In this document: positions 7,108 through 15,590 of the stretch, piece after piece
Numbering within the stretch: the stretch's first letter is position 1
Layout of the letters: the number at the start of each line of letters is the position of its first letter
NCBI RefSeq assembly: GCF_018614575.1
Contig: NZ_JAGGOJ010000005.1
Location: 1 to 64,000 of the forward strand
DNA: 64,000 nt
Reading direction: 5' to 3'
Source: Streptomyces sp. ISL-10
GTDB taxonomy: Bacteria; Actinomycetota; Actinomycetes; Streptomycetales; Streptomycetaceae
Made by a program: the position numbers and the translations under genes
The notes under the pieces: model-generated
What the model saw: the letters and a program-made list of their open reading frames with translations, nothing else
Databases searched by the model: none
What the model was told of the DNA's origin: nothing

Positions 7108-9339
7108 ATGCTCGGATCAACTCACGGCACCCTCACCTCCGACCTCCGGGCACGCGTCGTCGCCTGCGGCGAGCACACGTCGGAGGCGGTCCACGAGACG
7201 GCTTCCGTCACCGCGTCGGCCGGGGAACTGGACGTCAGCGGGCGGCCGTTGTACGCGCCCGTGCCGGATCTCGACCGGTTCTTCCGGCCCTCCTCCGTCG
7301 CCGTGGTCGGCGCGTCCGACACCGAGGGCCGGCCGGGCGCCGGCATCACCCGGCAGCTCGTCGCCTGGTCCGAGCGCGTCGGGGCGCGGCTGCACCCCGT
7401 GCACCCGTCCCGCGCCTCCGTCTTCGGGCGGGACTGTGTGCGCTCCGTGCGCGACCTGGCCGGACCAATCGACCTGGCCGTCCTGCTGGTCTCCGACCCG
7501 CTCCCCGTGATCGGGGAGCTGGCCGAGGCCAAGGTGCGGTTCGCGGTGGCCTTCGCGTCCGGCTACGCGGAGACCGGCCCCGAGGGCGCGGCCGCACAGG
7601 CGCGGCTCGCGGCGGCCGTCGAGCGCGCCGGCATCCGGCTGCTCGGCCCCAACACCAACCTCAACGCCTTCGAGCACTTCCGCGACGACCTCCAGGGGCC
7701 GGCGATCGCGCTGGTCACCCAGTCCGGGCACCAGGGCCGGCCGGTGTTCGCCCTGCAGGAGCTGGGCGTGCGCCTCTCGCACTGGGCGCCGACGGGGAAC
7801 GAGGCGGATCTGGAGAGCGCGGACTTCATCTCGTACTTCGCCGAGCGGCCCGAGACCGGGGCCGTCGCGTGCTACCTGGAGGGACTGAAGGACGGTCGCT
7901 CCTTCCTGCTCGCCGCCGACCGCGCGGCGCGCCGCAAGGTCCCGGTCGTCGCGGTCAAGGTCGGCCGGACCGAGACCGGGGCGCGCACGGCCGCCTCCCA
8001 CACCGGCAAACTCACCGGGACGGACACGGTGGTGGACGCGGCGATGCGCCAGTACGGCGTGATCCGCGTCGACGGCCTCGACGAACTCCAGGACACCGCC
8101 GCCCTGCTGGCGCGCGCCCGGCCCCCGGTCGCCGACGGGGTCGCCGTGTACGCGATCTCCGGCGGCACGGGCGCGCACTTCGCGGACCTGGCGACCGCCG
8201 CGGGCCTGCACGTCCCGCGGCTGTCCGAGGCCCGGCAGGCCGAGCTGCACCAGTGGATACCGCCGTATCTGAACGTGGCGAACCCGATCGACAACGGCGG
8301 CCACCCGGTCGGGGACGCGCGCGGCCGCCAGATCATCGACGCGATCCTCGCGGACCCCTCGATCGGGGTGTTGATCTGCCCGATCACCGGTCCGTTCCCG
8401 CCGATGAGCGACCGGCTCGCGCGGGACCTGGTGGACGCGGCCGAGCACACCGACAAACTCGTGTGCGTGGTCTGGGGGTCGCCGGTGGGCACGGAACCCG
8501 CGTACCGCGAGACGCTGCTCGGATCCTCTCGGGTGGCGACGTTCCGTACGTTCGCCAACTGCATCACCGCGGTACGGGCCCACCTGGCGCACCACCGCTT
8601 CACCGTCGGCTACGTCTCGCCCTTCGACACGGCGCCGCGCACCCCGTCCCCGTCCTTCCGCAAGGCGCAGGCGCTGATGCGGCCGGGCGAGCAGCTGAGC
8701 GAGCACGCGGCGAAGCAGCTGCTGCGGGCGTACGGGATCCGGGTGCCGCGGGAGCAGCTGGTGACGAGCGCGGCCGCGGCGGTGCGGGCGGCGGGACTGG
8801 TCGGCTACCCGGTGGTGATGAAGGCGTCGGCACCGCGCCTGGCGCACAAGACCGAGCTGGGCCTGGTCAGGATCGGTCTGACCTCGGCGAGCCAGGTCCG
8901 TGACGCCTATCGGGAACTGACCGACATCGCACGCTACGAGGACGTCGAACTCGACGGCGTCCTGGTGTGCCAGATGGTCGAGCCGGGCGTGGAGATGGTC
9001 GTGGGCGTCGCCCAGGACCCGCTGTTCGGGCCCACGGTGACGGCGGGGCTGGGGGGTGTGCTGGTGGAGGTGCTGAACGACGTGGCGGTGCGTGTGCCCC
9101 CGTTCGGCGAGGACCAGGCCCGCGCGATGCTCGCCGAACTGCGCGGCCGTGCACTGCTGGAAGGGGTGCGGGGCGCGCCGCCCGTCGATGTGGACGCGCT
9201 GGTGGAGGTGGTGCTGCGGGTGCAGCGGATGGCGCTGGAACTGGGCGATGTGCTCGGCGAGCTGGACATCAATCCGCTGATGGTGCTGCCGCGGGGGCAG
9301 GGCGCGGTGGCGCTGGACGCGCTGGCGGTGTGCCGATGA
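7108..9339 (+). CDS. NDP-forming acyl-CoA synthetase (acetate-CoA ligase/succinyl-CoA synthetase-like)
   Basis: A 743-aa fused alpha-beta enzyme that activates an acid to its CoA thioester with a phosphohistidine intermediate. After about 55 nonconserved residues comes the CoA-binding Rossmann domain (FFRPSSVAVVGASD), then the flavodoxin-like ligase domain with ASHTGKLTGTD, whose His is the predicted phosphorylated residue (about residue 298). The C-terminal half is an ATP-grasp domain (LRAYGIRVPREQLV, GYPVVMKASAPRLAHKTE, ending LGELDINPLMVLP). Start ATG 7108 has a GGGAGCGGGG region upstream. Its stop overlaps the enoyl-CoA hydratase start (ATGA), so the two are coupled and form a short beta-oxidation unit under two tandem operators. 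Substrate unknown. Confidence 0.88.
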   Translation: MLGSTHGTLTSDLRARVVACGEHTSEAVHETASVTASAGELDVSGRPLYAPVPDLDRFFRPSSVAVVGASDTEGRPGAGITRQLVAWSERVGARLHPVHPSRASVFGRDCVRSVRDLAGPIDLAVLLVSDPLPVIGELAEAKVRFAVAFASGYAETGPEGAAAQARLAAAVERAGIRLLGPNTNLNAFEHFRDDLQGPAIALVTQSGHQGRPVFALQELGVRLSHWAPTGNEADLESADFISYFAERPETGAVACYLEGLKDGRSFLLAADRAARRKVPVVAVKVGRTETGARTAASHTGKLTGTDTVVDAAMRQYGVIRVDGLDELQDTAALLARARPPVADGVAVYAISGGTGAHFADLATAAGLHVPRLSEARQAELHQWIPPYLNVANPIDNGGHPVGDARGRQIIDAILADPSIGVLICPITGPFPPMSDRLARDLVDAAEHTDKLVCVVWGSPVGTEPAYRETLLGSSRVATFRTFANCITAVRAHLAHHRFTVGYVSPFDTAPRTPSPSFRKAQALMRPGEQLSEHAAKQLLRAYGIRVPREQLVTSAAAAVRAAGLVGYPVVMKASAPRLAHKTELGLVRIGLTSASQVRDAYRELTDIARYEDVELDGVLVCQMVEPGVEMVVGVAQDPLFGPTVTAGLGGVLVEVLNDVAVRVPPFGEDQARAMLAELRGRALLEGVRGAPPVDVDALVEVVLRVQRMALELGDVLGELDINPLMVLPRGQGAVALDALAVCR

Positions 9340-10127
9340 CGACGTCCGACGTCCTGCACGCGGCCGCCGGCGGCGTCTCCTGGATCACGCTGAACCGCCC
9401 GGACGCGATGAACGCGGTGACGTGGGAGCAGCGGGAGCGGATCATCGGCCTGCTGGGCGCGGCGTCAAAGGACCCGGCGGTGCGCGCGGTGGTCCTGACG
9501 GCCACGGGGAAGGGCTTCTGCGCGGGGGCGGACCTGCGCGGCTCCCCGCCCGCGGACGAGCGGCTGTCCGGTGACGTCGCCCGGATGATCCGGCTCGGGG
9601 CGCAGCGCCTGATCGGGGCCGTACTGGACTGCGAGAAGCCGGTGCTGGCGGCGGTGAACGGTACGGCGGCGGGCATCGGCGCCCATCTCGCCTTCGCCTG
9701 CGACCTGGTGCTGGCATCGCAGGAGGCACGCTTCATCGAGGTGTTCGTACGGCGGGGGCTGGTCCCGGACGGGGGCGGGGCGTATCTGCTGCCGCGCCTG
9801 ATCGGCCCGCAGCGCACCAAGGAGCTGATGTTCTTCGGCGACGCACTCCCGGCCTCCGAAGCGGAACGCCTGGGCCTGGTGAACCGGGTGGTCCCGCCGG
9901 ACGCCCTGGAGAAGACGGCCCGCGCGTGGGCCGAACGCCTGGCGTCGGGCCCGACGCGGGCCCTGGCGCTGACGAAGCAGTTGGTGAACGCCTCCCTGGA
10001 CACGGACCGTTCGACGTCGTTCGCGGCGGAGGCCTGGGCCCAGGAGATCACCATGACGACGCGGGACGCGGCGGAGGGCGTGACGAGCTTCGTCGAACGC
10101 CGGGCGGCGGGGTTCGAGGGGCGGTAG
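9336..10127 (+). CDS. enoyl-CoA hydratase/isomerase (crotonase family)
   Basis: A 263-aa crotonase-fold protein. It shows the oxyanion-hole segments GKGFCAGADL (about residues 58-67) and NGTAAGIGAHLAFACDL (about 107-123), then RRGLVPDGGGAYLLPRLIG, where the Asp of PDGGG replaces a catalytic Glu, as in PaaG/BadK-like members. It probably hydrates the enoyl-CoA produced by one of the island's acyl-CoA dehydrogenases. The ATG at 9336 overlaps the stop of the acyl-CoA synthetase (ATGA). The length is normal. Confidence 0.9.
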   Translation: MTTSDVLHAAAGGVSWITLNRPDAMNAVTWEQRERIIGLLGAASKDPAVRAVVLTATGKGFCAGADLRGSPPADERLSGDVARMIRLGAQRLIGAVLDCEKPVLAAVNGTAAGIGAHLAFACDLVLASQEARFIEVFVRRGLVPDGGGAYLLPRLIGPQRTKELMFFGDALPASEAERLGLVNRVVPPDALEKTARAWAERLASGPTRALALTKQLVNASLDTDRSTSFAAEAWAQEITMTTRDAAEGVTSFVERRAAGFEGR

Positions 10128-10180
10128 GGGTGGGAGGGGCGGTAGGTGCCGGCCTCGACCACGCACCGGGCATTCTCTTC

Positions 10181-10193
10181 TGACGATCCGTCA
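10181..10193. promoter_or_regulatory. island operator, copy 6 (TGACG-ATC-CGTCA)
   Basis: Perfect 5-bp arms with a 3-bp spacer, inside TCTGACGATCCGTCAG. It ends 6 nt before the ATG at 10200, the same geometry as at the thiolase-like gene. Confidence 0.65.
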
Positions 10194-10199
10194 GGTTCA

Positions 10200-10817
10200 A
10201 TGGACGGCATGATGGGACACGCCGCCATGGCCGCCACTGCCGTTCGTCATCTCCGGTCGGCCGGGGCGCCCACCGCAGCCCCGCAGCCCTGCGACGCCCC
10301 GCGGCCCCGTCTGCGGGCCGTCGGGGCGGACGAGCGGGTGGCCTTCGGCGGCGGGGACATCCGGCGGGTGCTCGGGCACTTCGCGACCGGGGTGACCGTC
10401 GTCACCACGCACGACGCGGAGGGGCCCGCCGGGTTCGCCTGCCAGTCCTTCTCCTCGCTCTCGCTCGACCCGCCGCTCGTCGTCTTCATGGTCGGGCGCA
10501 CCTCCATGACCTGGCCGCGCATCGCCCGTGCAGGAGCCTTCTGCGTCAACGTCCTCGCCGAGGACCAGGGCGCGCTGTGCCGGGGCTTCGCGGTGAGCGG
10601 CGGCGACAAGTTCGCGGGCGTCGGCCACAGTCCGGCGCCGGTCACCGGGTCGCCGATGCTCGACGGCGTGGCGGCGTGGATCGACTGCACGGTGCGGGCC
10701 GTCCACACCGGCGGCGACCACCTCATCGTGGTGGGCCGGGTCGATGCGCTGGACGCCCGGGACGAGGCCATGCCGCTGTTGTTCCACCGGGGGCGGTTCG
10801 GGCGGCTCGACGTCTGA
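10200..10817 (+). CDS. flavin reductase (HsaB/HpaC-like, two-component monooxygenase reductase)
   Basis: A 205-aa flavin reductase of the FMN-binding split-barrel type. After about 50 variable residues comes VLGHFATGVTVVTT, then FACQSFSSLSLDPPLVVFMV, FCVNVLAEDQ (about residues 117-126) and a C-terminal DHLIVVGRV and HRGRFGRLD. These are the signatures of NADH:FMN/FAD reductases such as HsaB that feed reduced flavin to a group-D monooxygenase. No HsaA-like oxygenase component is visible in the window, so its partner is elsewhere or it serves another enzyme. The ATG at 10200 is 6 nt after the operator; in-frame Met codons at 10209, 10212 and 10227 are alternatives. Confidence 0.87.
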   Translation: MDGMMGHAAMAATAVRHLRSAGAPTAAPQPCDAPRPRLRAVGADERVAFGGGDIRRVLGHFATGVTVVTTHDAEGPAGFACQSFSSLSLDPPLVVFMVGRTSMTWPRIARAGAFCVNVLAEDQGALCRGFAVSGGDKFAGVGHSPAPVTGSPMLDGVAAWIDCTVRAVHTGGDHLIVVGRVDALDARDEAMPLLFHRGRFGRLDV

Positions 10818-10856
10818 ATCCCGCCAGCGCAGTGGCGGGCCGCGCCCGATGCTGGG

Positions 10857-11744
10857 ATGCATGGACACCAGCACGGACACCGACTACGCGGCCCTCCCAT
10901 CGCACCCGTCGTCCTGAAGCAGCTGCGCGAACGTGACGACGCCGGGCTCGTTCCGCGTCCGTACACCGACCCCGAGGGCGGCGCTCCGCTGCGCTGTTGC
11001 CTGCGGCACAGCGAGGCCGGGGAGCGCATCGCCCTCGTCTCGTACGCGCCGCTGCGCCGCTGGGCGGCCGGGACCGGCGCCGAACCGGGTCCGTACGACG
11101 AGGTCGGGCCCGTCTTCGTGCACGCCGAGGAGTGCGGCGGTCACGCGCCGCCGTCCCCCCGCCATCCGGCCGAACTGCACGGCACCCGCCGGGTGTTGCG
11201 CGCCTACGGTGCCGACGGCCGCATCCTCGGCGGCACGCTCGTGGAGGTCCCGAAGGAGCGGGCGGCCGAGGTGGACGGCGCTCTCCAGGAGGTCTTCGCC
11301 GACCCTGCCGTAGCGCTCGTCCACGTACGCGCCGTCGAGTTCGGCTGTTTCACGGTCGAGGTCCGACGCCGCCGAGCGGACGCCGTCACCAGGCCGGGCG
11401 CGGGTCCCGTCGTTCCGGCCGGGTCTGCTCCGGCAGGGGGCGGCCCGTGTCCGTGCGCAGCAGGTACCCGGGGGCCGGCGGGAACTCGTCGGTCGGCGGT
11501 GCCGGTTGGTGGATGCGACGCGTGCGCGGCAGGGAGATCTCCGCCAGCTTGCCGTCGTGCATCATCCACAGGCCGAAGCACTCGTCGTCCTCGTCGTGGA
11601 TCAGCACCTGGACGCTCTCCGGGAAAGGCCAGGGCAGCGACTCCAGGTGCCTCAGCAGCCCGGAGCGGGGCCGCACCCTCTCGAACTCCATGGCCCAGGC
11701 GTGGCCGAGCAGCGGACGGCCCGAGTCGAGGCGGACCTCGGTGA
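10857..11744 (+). CDS. DUF1203 family protein, probably frameshifted
   Basis: The conserved part (about residues 15-172) matches DUF1203: LKQLRERDDAG, GGAPLRCCLRHSEAGERIALVSY, then AVEFGCFTVEV. Function of the family is unknown. Two things are odd. A second ATG at 10861 opens a frame MDTSTDTDYAAL that would join the conserved PIAPVVLKQL part if one C were added to the CCC run at 10896-10898, so a 1-nt deletion or sequencing error is likely. The frame also lacks a stop at the expected end (about 11372) and runs on to 11744, antisense to the next gene, giving a tail of more than 100 residues that looks like shadow. The real protein is probably about 170 aa. Confidence applies to the family, not to the ends. 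Confidence 0.6.
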   Translation: MHGHQHGHRLRGPPIAPVVLKQLRERDDAGLVPRPYTDPEGGAPLRCCLRHSEAGERIALVSYAPLRRWAAGTGAEPGPYDEVGPVFVHAEECGGHAPPSPRHPAELHGTRRVLRAYGADGRILGGTLVEVPKERAAEVDGALQEVFADPAVALVHVRAVEFGCFTVEVRRRRADAVTRPGAGPVVPAGSAPAGGGPCPCAAGTRGPAGTRRSAVPVGGCDACAAGRSPPACRRASSTGRSTRRPRRGSAPGRSPGKARAATPGASAARSGAAPSRTPWPRRGRAADGPSRGGPR

Positions 11745-11856
11745 AGCGGCCGCGCCAGGTGCGTGCCGGGTCCGAGCCGTCGTCGTCGCGGGTCAGCGGC
11801 TCCATCACCTCGTCCGCGTTCAGCGCCGGCACGAGGACCTCCGCGTATCTGCTCAC
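11386..11856 (-). CDS. conserved hypothetical protein
   Basis: A 156-aa acidic soluble protein with a mixed, natural-looking composition: PALNADEVMEPL near the N-terminus, GHAWAMEFERVRPRSG, VQVLIHDEDDECFGLWMMHD in the centre and a Pro-rich tail. I do not recognise a family. The GTG at 11856 is chosen because upstream sequence in this frame turns into Cys/Pro-rich shadow. It is convergent with, and overlaps, the 3' extension of the DUF1203 frame. Upstream (11857-12130) another minus-strand frame encodes a hydrophobic stretch (about 11890-11950) that could belong to a lost or frameshifted small membrane protein, but it cannot be supported as a gene. Confidence 0.55.
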   Translation of the reverse strand: MSRYAEVLVPALNADEVMEPLTRDDDGSDPARTWRGRFTEVRLDSGRPLLGHAWAMEFERVRPRSGLLRHLESLPWPFPESVQVLIHDEDDECFGLWMMHDGKLAEISLPRTRRIHQPAPPTDEFPPAPGYLLRTDTGRPLPEQTRPERRDPRPAW

Positions 11857-12130
11857 GGGTGCCCCGCCGCAGATCAGCGCTGTGCAGCCCAGCGGAGGCG
11901 GCCCCGGCGGCGGCGCACAGCAACACGGCCACGACAGCGGTGGCATTGGGCCGCAGGAGCGAGCCGCCCGCTTCGCGGACACGTGGCACCGGGCCGCTCG
12001 CCTCGGGGCCGTATGGCACCCCGGCACGGGCCCTGACCCGCCGTTGCGCGATCACCGCGAGCGCGATCATGCCCGCGGCAACGAGACATGCGGTATCGCC
12101 GCGGGCACCGGGCCCGCGGCAACAGGATTC

Positions 12131-13438
12131 CTACCCCACCGCCGGCGCGACCTTCGGCAGCGGCTTCCGGCGGATGACGAGGGCCATCAGCGCCGCCGCC
12201 GCGCACAGCGCCCCCGAGGCGTACCAGACCACGTTGTACGAGCCGAACACGTCGCGTGCCACACCCCCGGCGAACGCCACCACCGCGGCGCCCACCTGGT
12301 GGGAGGCGAGGACCCAGCCGAAGACGATCGCACTGTCCTCGCCGTAGTGCTCGCGGCACAGCGCGATCGTCGGCGGGACCGTGGCCACCCAGTCCAGGCC
12401 GTAGAAGACGATGAAGAAGATCATCGGCGGGTGGACGGAAGGCGCCAGCAGCATCGGCAGGAACAGCAGCGAGACCCCGCGCAGCGTGTAGTAGACGGCG
12501 AGCAGCCGGCGCGCCTCGAAGCGGTCAGTGAACCAGCCGGACGCGATCGTGCCGACGACGTCGAAGACGCCGATGACGGCGAGGAGCGACGCGGCCGCCG
12601 TGATCGGCATGCCGTGGTCGTGCGCCGCGGGTACGAAGTGGGTCTTGACCAGGCCGTTCGTCGAGGCCCCGCAGATCGCGAAGGTTCCGGCGAGCAGCCA
12701 GAACGGGCCGGTCCTGGCCGCCTTGAACAGGACGGTGAGCGCGCGGCGGGCCGCGCCCGGCACCGGGTCGGGCTTGGGCGTGAAGCCCTCCGCGCCGTAC
12801 GCAGCGAGACCCACGTCCGCCGGGTGGTCGCGCAGCAGCAGCCATACGAAGGGGACGACGGCGAGCGCCGCGAGAGCGACGGTGACCGCGGCGGGGCGCC
12901 AGCCGTGGTGCTCCACCAGCCAGGACAGCAGGGGCAGGAAGACCAGCTGTCCGGACGCGCCGGCCGCCGTGAGGATGCCGGTGACCAGCCCCCGGCGCCG
13001 GACGAACCAGCGGTTGGTGACCGTCGCGGCGAAGGCGAGCGCCATCGAGCCGGAGCCGAGGCCGACGAGGACGCCCCAGTACAGGACCAGTTGCCACGGC
13101 TGGGTCATCCACACCGTGAGGACGGAGCCGACCGCGATCACGGAGAGGGCGACCGCGACGACCCGGCGGATGCCGAACCGGTCCATCAGCGCCGCGGCGA
13201 ACGGCGCGGTGAGCCCGTACAGCGCGAGGTTCACCGAGACGGCGAACCCGATCGTGCCGCGCGACCAGTCGAACCCCTTGTGCAACGGCTCGATCAGCAG
13301 GCCCGGCAGGGAGGCGAAGGCGGCGGCGCCGATGATCGTCACAAAGGTGACGGCGGCGACGAACCACGCACGGTGGATACGGGGAGGACGGCGAAGGGGC
13401 TGCCGGGAACCGGTGTGCGGCGCGGTTGTCTGGGTCAC
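12131..13438 (-). CDS. MFS transporter
   Basis: A 435-aa major facilitator with about 12 membrane segments in two halves joined by a cytoplasmic loop (about residues 190-225, with AAYGAEGFTPKPDPVPG). Loop 2-3 has MDRFGIRRVV, the MFS GxxxDRxGRR-type motif, and the second half has GWFTDRFEARRL. It resembles OFA/monocarboxylate-type carriers and may import the island's substrate. The GTG at 13438 is preferred: it begins VTQTTAP, and an upstream frame extends antisense across the AraC promoter. It may be leaderless, with CAGGCT about 10 nt upstream. It is divergent from the GlxA-type regulator (71-bp gap), so that regulator may control it. It carries no copy of the island operator. Confidence 0.88.
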   Translation of the reverse strand: MTQTTAPHTGSRQPLRRPPRIHRAWFVAAVTFVTIIGAAAFASLPGLLIEPLHKGFDWSRGTIGFAVSVNLALYGLTAPFAAALMDRFGIRRVVAVALSVIAVGSVLTVWMTQPWQLVLYWGVLVGLGSGSMALAFAATVTNRWFVRRRGLVTGILTAAGASGQLVFLPLLSWLVEHHGWRPAAVTVALAALAVVPFVWLLLRDHPADVGLAAYGAEGFTPKPDPVPGAARRALTVLFKAARTGPFWLLAGTFAICGASTNGLVKTHFVPAAHDHGMPITAAASLLAVIGVFDVVGTIASGWFTDRFEARRLLAVYYTLRGVSLLFLPMLLAPSVHPPMIFFIVFYGLDWVATVPPTIALCREHYGEDSAIVFGWVLASHQVGAAVVAFAGGVARDVFGSYNVVWYASGALCAAAALMALVIRRKPLPKVAPAVG

Positions 13439-13497
13439 GTCACCCAGCCTGGACGTTCGTTCCCACCGCAACGAGTGGCCCGAGGGACAGCATTCGC

Positions 13498-13503
13498 TAG
13501 GAT
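13498..13503 (+). promoter_or_regulatory. -10 element of a leaderless promoter (TAGGAT)
   Basis: TAGGAT matches the Streptomyces vegetative -10 consensus and lies 7 nt before the ATG at 13510, so the transcription start probably coincides with the start codon. No convincing -35 is visible. Confidence 0.5.
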
Positions 13504-13509
13504 CGGGCC

Positions 13510-14508
13510 ATGACCATGACGCGTGAGCCGACAAGGCATCGGGTGGTGGTCCTGGCGCTCACCGGGCTGCTTCCCTTCGAGCTGGGCATCCCGCACCGCA
13601 TCTTCGGCCGCGCCAAGGACGCCGAGGGCCGCCACCTGTACGAGATCGTCACCTGTGCCCTCGCGCCGGGCCCGGTCAGGACGGACGCCGACTTCGCCGT
13701 CGACGTCGAGCACGGCCCCGAGGCGCTGGCCACCGCCGACACGGTCGTCGTCCCGGCGTCGTACGAGCTCGGCCCCGTCTACGAGGAGGGCCGCCTCACC
13801 GAGGACCTGGCCGCTGCCCTGGCCCACATCCGGCCCGGCACCCGCATGGTCTCCATCTGCACCGGCGGCTACGTCCTGGCCGCCGCCGGCTACCTCGACG
13901 GCCGGACCGCCACCACGCACTGGTCGTCGGCCGAGCACTTCCAGCGTCTGTTCCCGTCCGTACGGGTCGACGCGGACGTCCTGTTCATCGACGACGGGGA
14001 CGTGCTCACATCGGCGGGTGTCGCGGCCGGTATCGACCTGTGCCTGCACATCGTGCGCCGCGACCACGGCACGGCCGTCGCCAACGAGGTCGCGCGCCGC
14101 ACGGTGGTCCCGCCGCACCGGGACGGCGGCCAGGCCCAGTACATCCACCGCCCCATCCCCGAACCGCAGCTGGCGACCACGACCTCGGCCCGGGCCTGGG
14201 CGCTCGGCCGCCTGCACGAGCCGATCCAGCTGCGCGACATGGCGGAGCAGGAATCAATGTCCGTACGGACCTTCACCCGGCGCTTCCGGGAGGAGGTCGG
14301 CGTCAGCCCCGGCCAGTGGCTCACCCAGCAGCGCGTGGAACGGGCCCGGCACCTGCTGGAGTCCACCGAGCTGACGGTCGACCAGGTGGCGAAGGACGCG
14401 GGTTTCGGCACGGCCCAGTCGATGCGCCAGCATCTGCAGTCGGCGCTGGGGGTGCCCCCGACGGTCTACCGCCGCACGTTCCGCGCGAGGACGGGGGACG
14501 GCGGCTGA
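13510..14508 (+). CDS. GlxA-family AraC-type transcriptional regulator
   Basis: A 332-aa regulator with an N-terminal DJ-1/PfpI-like domain (about residues 1-190) and a C-terminal AraC DNA-binding domain (about 225-325). The N-terminal part has LPFELGIPHRIFG and the elbow SICTGGYVLAAAG with a Cys, followed by the typical THWSS. The C-terminal part has two HTH motifs: MSVRTFTRRFREEVGVSPGQ and VDQVAKDAGFGTAQSMRQHL. Such proteins are usually activators with an amidase-like sensor domain. It is divergent from the MFS transporter. Length and both domains are complete. Confidence 0.92.
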   Translation: MTMTREPTRHRVVVLALTGLLPFELGIPHRIFGRAKDAEGRHLYEIVTCALAPGPVRTDADFAVDVEHGPEALATADTVVVPASYELGPVYEEGRLTEDLAAALAHIRPGTRMVSICTGGYVLAAAGYLDGRTATTHWSSAEHFQRLFPSVRVDADVLFIDDGDVLTSAGVAAGIDLCLHIVRRDHGTAVANEVARRTVVPPHRDGGQAQYIHRPIPEPQLATTTSARAWALGRLHEPIQLRDMAEQESMSVRTFTRRFREEVGVSPGQWLTQQRVERARHLLESTELTVDQVAKDAGFGTAQSMRQHLQSALGVPPTVYRRTFRARTGDGG

Positions 14509-14540
14509 CCGGCGACGCGCCGCCGGAGGTACGCCCCGGC

Positions 14541-15590
14541 TCAGAAGGTGAGCACCCCCCGGGCCACCCGCCCGTGGTGCGCGTCGTCCGCCGCCTTCGC
14601 GAAGTCCTCGATCGGGTAGGTCTCGGTGACGAGTTCGTCGAGGAGCAGCTCGCCCCGGCGGTACAGCTCGGCGTAGAGCGCGATGTCGTGCTGCGGCCGG
14701 GACGATCCGTACCGGCAGCCGAGGACGGACTTGTCCAGGAACAGCGACGCGGGCAGGAACGTGGCCTCCGCCGCGGGTGAGGTCATGCCCAGCAGGACCG
14801 CCTGACCGCGCCGGTCGAGGAGCTCGATCGCCTGCCGGATCAGCGCCGGGCGCCCGACGCACTCGAAGACGTGGTCGGCCCCGGTCGGCAGGATGTCCCG
14901 TACGGGTGCCGCCGAGGTGAGGAAGTCCGTCGCGCCGAACCGCCGTGCCATGGCCTCCTTCGCCGGGTTCGCGTCGACGGCGACGATCGCGGACGCGCCC
15001 GCGATCCGGGCGCCCTGGACGACGTTGAGCCCGACGCCGCCGGTGCCGATCACGACGACGGTGTCCCCGCACCCGGTCCGCGCCCGGTTCACCACGGCGC
15101 CGACGCCCGTGAGCACCGCACAGCCGATGAGCGCGGCGGAGGTGAGGGGGATGTCGGCGGGAATCCGCACGGCCTGGACGGCCTTGACGATCGTGCGCTC
15201 GGCGAAGGCGGAGTTGGCGGCGAACTGGAACACGGGTGAGCCGCCACGCGAGAAGGGCCGCCCAGGGCGGCCTATCGCGCGGCGGCACATGGTCGGGCGT
15301 CCCCGGTCGCAGTCGGCGCACGCCCCGCAGTTCGCCAGGGTGGACAGGCAGACGTGGTCGCCGGGCGCGACGTGTCCGACGCCGGGGCCGACCGCCTCGA
15401 CGACGCCCGCGCCTTCGTGGCCGAGGACGACCGGGGGCGGGAAGGGGATCGTTCCGTCGATCACCGACAGATCGCTGTGGCACAGCCCGGCGGCGGCGAT
15501 CGCGACCAGCACCTCGCCGGGGCCGGGAGCGCGGATCTCCAGGTCGTCGACGACCTGGGCCCGGGCTCCGTCGAACACGACGCCTCTCAT
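14541..15590 (-). CDS. zinc-dependent alcohol dehydrogenase (MDR family)
   Basis: A 349-aa medium-chain dehydrogenase/reductase. Catalytic zinc ligands are visible in GLCHSDLS (about residue 37) and LGHEGAGVVE; the structural zinc cluster is CGACADCDRGRPTMC (about 88-102). The Rossmann motif GTGGVGLNVVQGA follows at about 184. It would oxidise an alcohol or reduce an aldehyde with NAD(P), and the FxxGGxxxF-like insertion after the second cluster is typical of the NDMA-dependent/AdhD-like branch. Its ATG at 15590 overlaps the stop of the acyl-CoA dehydrogenase (ATGA), so it is the last gene of a three-gene operon SDR-acyl-CoA dehydrogenase-alcohol dehydrogenase. Confidence 0.9.
   Translation of the reverse strand: MRGVVFDGARAQVVDDLEIRAPGPGEVLVAIAAAGLCHSDLSVIDGTIPFPPPVVLGHEGAGVVEAVGPGVGHVAPGDHVCLSTLANCGACADCDRGRPTMCRRAIGRPGRPFSRGGSPVFQFAANSAFAERTIVKAVQAVRIPADIPLTSAALIGCAVLTGVGAVVNRARTGCGDTVVVIGTGGVGLNVVQGARIAGASAIVAVDANPAKEAMARRFGATDFLTSAAPVRDILPTGADHVFECVGRPALIRQAIELLDRRGQAVLLGMTSPAAEATFLPASLFLDKSVLGCRYGSSRPQHDIALYAELYRRGELLLDELVTETYPIEDFAKAADDAHHGRVARGVLTF

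Noticed and set aside
11857..12130. Minus-strand frame with a hydrophobic stretch upstream of the hypothetical gene at 11386
   Set aside because: A membrane-like segment is visible but there is no clear start with a ribosome-binding site and the frame merges into shadow; not enough to call a gene.
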